Shown in pieces: positions 61,370 through 64,000 of a stretch of DNA of 64,000 nucleotides. The stretch is from Bacillota bacterium. Lineage in GTDB: Bacteria > Bacillota > UBA4882 > UBA8346. The notes under the pieces are model-generated. The model searched no databases. It was not told the origin of the DNA and was given only the letters and a program-made list of their open reading frames with translations. The translations under genes were made by a program, and so were the position numbers. Positions within the stretch are counted from its first letter, which is position 1. Each line of letters begins with the position of its first letter. The stretch spans positions 1 through 64,000 of the forward strand of contig JAEYRX010000020.1 in assembly GCA_023435225.1 (NCBI GenBank), read 5' to 3'.

Positions 61370-61453
61370 ATTGTTTTGCGGACCAATATGGTAAAAAGGC
61401 AGGAGACAATAACATCAAGAGGATAATAAGTTCATTGTTTAAAAACTAATTCA

Positions 61454-61482
61454 AATATATCTGAAAATAGAACAAGTGTCAA
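61454..61482 (-). promoter_or_regulatory. Sugar operon promoter
   Basis: On the minus strand -35 TTGACA, 17-bp spacer, -10 TATATT. It would give a leader of about 340 bases before the epimerase start. Confidence 0.7.
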
Positions 61483-61498
61483 TATTATATGGTTTCAT

Positions 61499-61512
61499 TT
61501 CACAAATGTGAA
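61499..61512. promoter_or_regulatory. Palindromic operator upstream of the sugar operon promoter
   Basis: TTCACAAATGTGAA, extended to ATTTCACA..TGTGAAAT; 16 bp separate it from the -35 box, the same distance as at the dehydrogenase promoter. Confidence 0.75.
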
Positions 61513-61765
61513 ATTAGTTGTCAAGTCTTTATGACAATTAAGATAATAATATCTATACTTGGAATTTTCTTTTACATTAGGCCATTTTTTATCAGTAAAT
61601 ATGAATATTAAAAAGTATTCCCATAATTACGAGTATGTAATTTTTTTCCTCTATTAAAGGGACCAAACGTAGTGTAAATATAAGATAAACAACAAAAACT
61701 CAACTAACAGGAATTAATTGGAGTAATATTCAAGTTCCATAAATTAACTTACTCATAAATCTAAG

Positions 61766-61866
61766 GAAGCCCTGATTAATTGAATAAGTGACGATTTTAT
61801 GCTTCGCAAAATGCCTAATGCCGCATATTTGCTCGCACAAAATCGGATTAATCAGCGCTTCCCTAA
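61766..61866. repeat. Palindromic MITE-like element, copy 2 (family P3, inverted)
   Basis: Reverse complement of the 3886-3986 element with only a few base differences. The intact terminal repeat is TAATCAGCGCTT; the other end reads GGAAGCCCTGATTA. Apart from this element, the promoter and the operators, the gap 61108-62143 shows nothing I can name. Confidence 0.85.
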
Positions 61867-62143
61867 GAAATTTATTTAAAGCCCTTTAAAATAATCTATT
61901 TATTTTAGTAATTTTTTTTACGGATTAAATTATACTTTACCAAGAAATAATAACTTTAAATAAAATTATTAGGTGGATTTGGAGTCTGGGCAAAGTCAAT
62001 TGACAATAAAAAACATGAACCTTAAAGATTAACACTGATAACAATTCTATTAAACCATACCCATTTTTCCAATGAATTAATACCCCATAACTAATAACGT
62101 ATTTTTGCCTTTCGCTTATCCCCTAATTAAAGGGAGGTATCGT

Positions 62144-63022
62144 ATGTCTAATATACTCCTTGATGAACTAGCGGAAAAAATAAATACCAAACTTAAAGAC
62201 AGCCACCAACTAGCGCCATATGCTTTAAAAGCTAGAGTTTACGAGAATGGACTGGTCCGGATTCAAGGCATCGTTGATGTTTTGGAAGAAAAAATGCAGG
62301 CAGAAGAGTTAGTTTGGACCTGCCACGGGGTAAAAAAAGTTGAGAACAATATTACAGTATGTACCGATGGCGATATTGACGATTTTGACGTGGCTTTCGA
62401 GGTTAGTGAGGAGCTTCATGCCAATCCGGAGATTCCTCATACCGTAGGAGTCAAGGTCAACGGTGGGGAAGTTCAGTTAGTCGGAAGCGTCAATAATTAC
62501 AGCGAAGTCCAGGAGGCAATCGAAACCGCCTCCAAAGCCCGTGGGGTCAGGGAAGTGGTCAGCCGGCTAAAAATGACTGATACCTTGGATGACATCAGTA
62601 TCAATAATTCAGTACAGACAGCTTTGATGGACGAACCCGGAATAATTCCCGGTCGAATAAAAACAGTTACCCGGAATGGTGTAGTTTCAATAATGGGTAA
62701 TCTACCTGAAAGCCAAGCTATCCTAACTATGGAAACCATATCTAAAGTTCCCGGTGTTAAGAGTATAAAAAATCTACTAAACCATGCTGCCGGTGATATT
62801 GATGACCGGATTGTCATCAGTTTCCTGGAAGAAATGGCGGCCAACCCGTATTTAAACGAGCAAGCCATTAGTATTGAGGTTAATGACGGAGCAGTCACTC
62901 TTTCCGGAGAGATAGACAGTTTTAAAGCGAAAAGGGATATTGAAGAGATTTTGCACAAAATCTTAAATCAGTACAAACAAAAAATCTATCGAGTGGAAAA
63001 CAAATTACGTTTAAAAGATTAA
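62144..63022 (+). CDS. Tandem BON-domain protein
   Basis: 292 residues made of about four BON domains, each about 65-70 residues long. The domain pattern is visible as VRIQGIVDVLEEK and VKKVENNI in the first, GGEVQLVGSVNNYSEVQEA with VREVVSRL in the second, NGVVSIMGNLPESQA in the third and DGAVTLSGEIDSFKAK in the fourth. No signal peptide, so it is cytoplasmic, in contrast to the secreted OsmY type. BON domains bind phospholipids or ligands; the role here is unknown. ATG 62144 follows AAGGGAGG. Confidence 0.85.
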   Translation: MSNILLDELAEKINTKLKDSHQLAPYALKARVYENGLVRIQGIVDVLEEKMQAEELVWTCHGVKKVENNITVCTDGDIDDFDVAFEVSEELHANPEIPHTVGVKVNGGEVQLVGSVNNYSEVQEAIETASKARGVREVVSRLKMTDTLDDISINNSVQTALMDEPGIIPGRIKTVTRNGVVSIMGNLPESQAILTMETISKVPGVKSIKNLLNHAAGDIDDRIVISFLEEMAANPYLNEQAISIEVNDGAVTLSGEIDSFKAKRDIEEILHKILNQYKQKIYRVENKLRLKD

Positions 63023-63033
63023 TTGTATCTGAA

Positions 63034-64000
63034 TTAATGTGGTAAACGCTCGTCAAGATATTTTCGGGCGAGATTTAAGAGTAGTTCTCTTTGATTTAAC
63101 GATGGATCATCCAAAACAACTTCTTTTAAGTAGGCCAAGATTTCACCAATTAACGGACCCGGTTGAAGTTGTAATTCTTTAATGAGATCGCTCCCATCTA
63201 TCAGAGGTTTTAATTCATTAAGCGCAGATTCCTGATTTAATATACTTAAAATTCGTTTGGATATAGATTGCCAATTTTCCCAGGTCTGATAGTCAACTTT
63301 TCCAGTGGCTACAATATCGGCCCGTCGGAGCTCCAAAAGATCAGGGATATTTTCCGGACCGACTTTGGCGATTAATCGCCTGATTGCTCCGTCGCCGGTT
63401 TGAAAATTAACGTTAAACATATGCCAATGGATTAGATTAACTACTTTATCAATGATTTTACGGGGGTAACGAAGCCGTTCGAGTACTATTTGGGCGGTTT
63501 CGGCTCCTTTTTCATCATGCCCGTAAAAATGTACCCCGGTCTGATCCTCAAAAAAAGTGGCCGGTTTGGCAATATCATGTAACAGTGCGGCTAAACGGAG
63601 ATGTAACTCTGGTTTTATCTCCTCGGTAGTAGTCAGTAAATGCTCCCAGAGCTTATTTTTTATATAATTACTCCGGCTCCCCCGTATATCAACAGTTAAC
63701 TCCGGTAGAAAAATATTCAATAACCCGCTTGAATTTAAACCATTCAAACCGCGGCGGACCCATTTGCCCAATAATAATTTACTAAATTCTTCCCTAATCC
63801 TTTCTAAGCTAACGCCCATCGCAAACTCCGGTCTAATAACCTGTTCAGTTAACCGTTGGGGCCGTAAATCCATAGTTCCAATAAAACGGTAAAACCGAAA
63901 CATTCGTAAACCATCCTCAGCGAAGCGTTTTTGCGGATCGCCCACTGATTTTAACAAACGGTTGCCCAAATCTTTTTTCCCACCGAAAGGATCTACCAAT
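63034..64000 (-). CDS. tRNA nucleotidyltransferase/poly(A) polymerase family protein (partial, 5' end off the right edge)
   Basis: About 321 residues visible. They start inside the nucleotidyltransferase region with VDPFGGKKDLGNRLLKSVGD and the RNA-binding RFAEDGLRMFRFYRF block. An HD-type domain follows (about 120-215) with LAALLHDIAKPATFFE and HFYGHDEKGAETAQ. This is the CCA-adding enzyme layout with an HD extension. The catalytic Gly-Ser/Asp motifs lie beyond the window. Whether it adds CCA or has another role cannot be decided. Confidence 0.88.
   Translation of the reverse strand, partial: LVDPFGGKKDLGNRLLKSVGDPQKRFAEDGLRMFRFYRFIGTMDLRPQRLTEQVIRPEFAMGVSLERIREEFSKLLLGKWVRRGLNGLNSSGLLNIFLPELTVDIRGSRSNYIKNKLWEHLLTTTEEIKPELHLRLAALLHDIAKPATFFEDQTGVHFYGHDEKGAETAQIVLERLRYPRKIIDKVVNLIHWHMFNVNFQTGDGAIRRLIAKVGPENIPDLLELRRADIVATGKVDYQTWENWQSISKRILSILNQESALNELKPLIDGSDLIKELQLQPGPLIGEILAYLKEVVLDDPSLNQRELLLNLARKYLDERLPH

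Noticed and set aside
1..64000. tRNA or rRNA genes
   Set aside because: I saw no sequence with a T-arm GTTCRAnTC and matching acceptor stem; only the two T-box leaders resemble structured RNA.

Overview
The window looks like a chromosomal segment of a low-GC, endospore-forming Bacillota, probably a strict anaerobe. The sequence-based reasons are a spore photoproduct lyase (splB), a Veg-family gene with two consensus promoters, two T-box riboswitches, a MazEF pair of the Bacillus EndoA type, and rubredoxin- and ferredoxin-containing redox proteins. I cannot name a genus. Nearly all genes lie on the minus strand; splB, a small block near 38-41.6 kb and a BON-domain gene are the exceptions. Two genes are cut by the window edges: a lipoprotein (left) and a tRNA nucleotidyltransferase-family gene (right).

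Region 1 (0.6-18.9 kb) is mostly housekeeping: murB, splB, veg, ykuK, ksgA, a response-regulator/GGDEF protein, a padR regulator, an orphan membrane-anchored solute-binding protein, an L,D-transpeptidase, phoU, a drug/metabolite transporter, tsaE-tsaB-rimI, mazEF, thiN, rplM-rpsI, a DUF4015 glycosidase-like protein and a CBS-ACT protein. Region 2 (19-31.5 kb) has a complete branched-chain amino acid ABC transporter (livKHMGF), a threonine T-box controlling nudix-thrS, a 2H-fold protein, a SWIM zinc-finger protein, an intergenic DnaA-box cluster, tsaD and a rubredoxin/flavin-reductase fusion. Region 3 (31.5-38.6 kb) has two overlapping chemoreceptor-like genes and a paaK-ACT operon behind a T-box whose specifier reads UUC (Phe).

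Region 4 (38.6-44.2 kb) is a decaying accessory zone. A frameshifted, truncated chloramphenicol acetyltransferase, a frameshifted VOC gene, an aldo/keto reductase remnant and a broken isoprenylcysteine-methyltransferase-like gene lie beside intact MmyB-type, GNAT, aldo/keto reductase and TetR genes.

Region 5 (45-61.5 kb) is the most interesting part. One long operon encodes a ketose 3-epimerase-like TIM barrel, two-subunit dihydroxyacetone-type kinase (DhaK, DhaL), a ribose-type ABC importer, a VOC protein, an RpiB-type isomerase and a SorC regulator. Next comes an acetoin/pyruvate dehydrogenase-type complex (E1a, E1b, E2, E3) and, further on, a lipoate ligase. The gene set resembles tetritol/tetrulose (erythritol, threitol, erythrulose) catabolism. 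Both operons carry the same TTCACA-NN-TGTGAA palindrome exactly 16 bp upstream of a well-formed -35 box, so they probably form one regulon. The lipoyl domain sits on E3 and is missing from E2.

Four families of palindromic repeats and many short heptanucleotide arrays sit between genes in the first 41 kb. They are nearly absent from 41-61 kb, which suggests that block has a different history.
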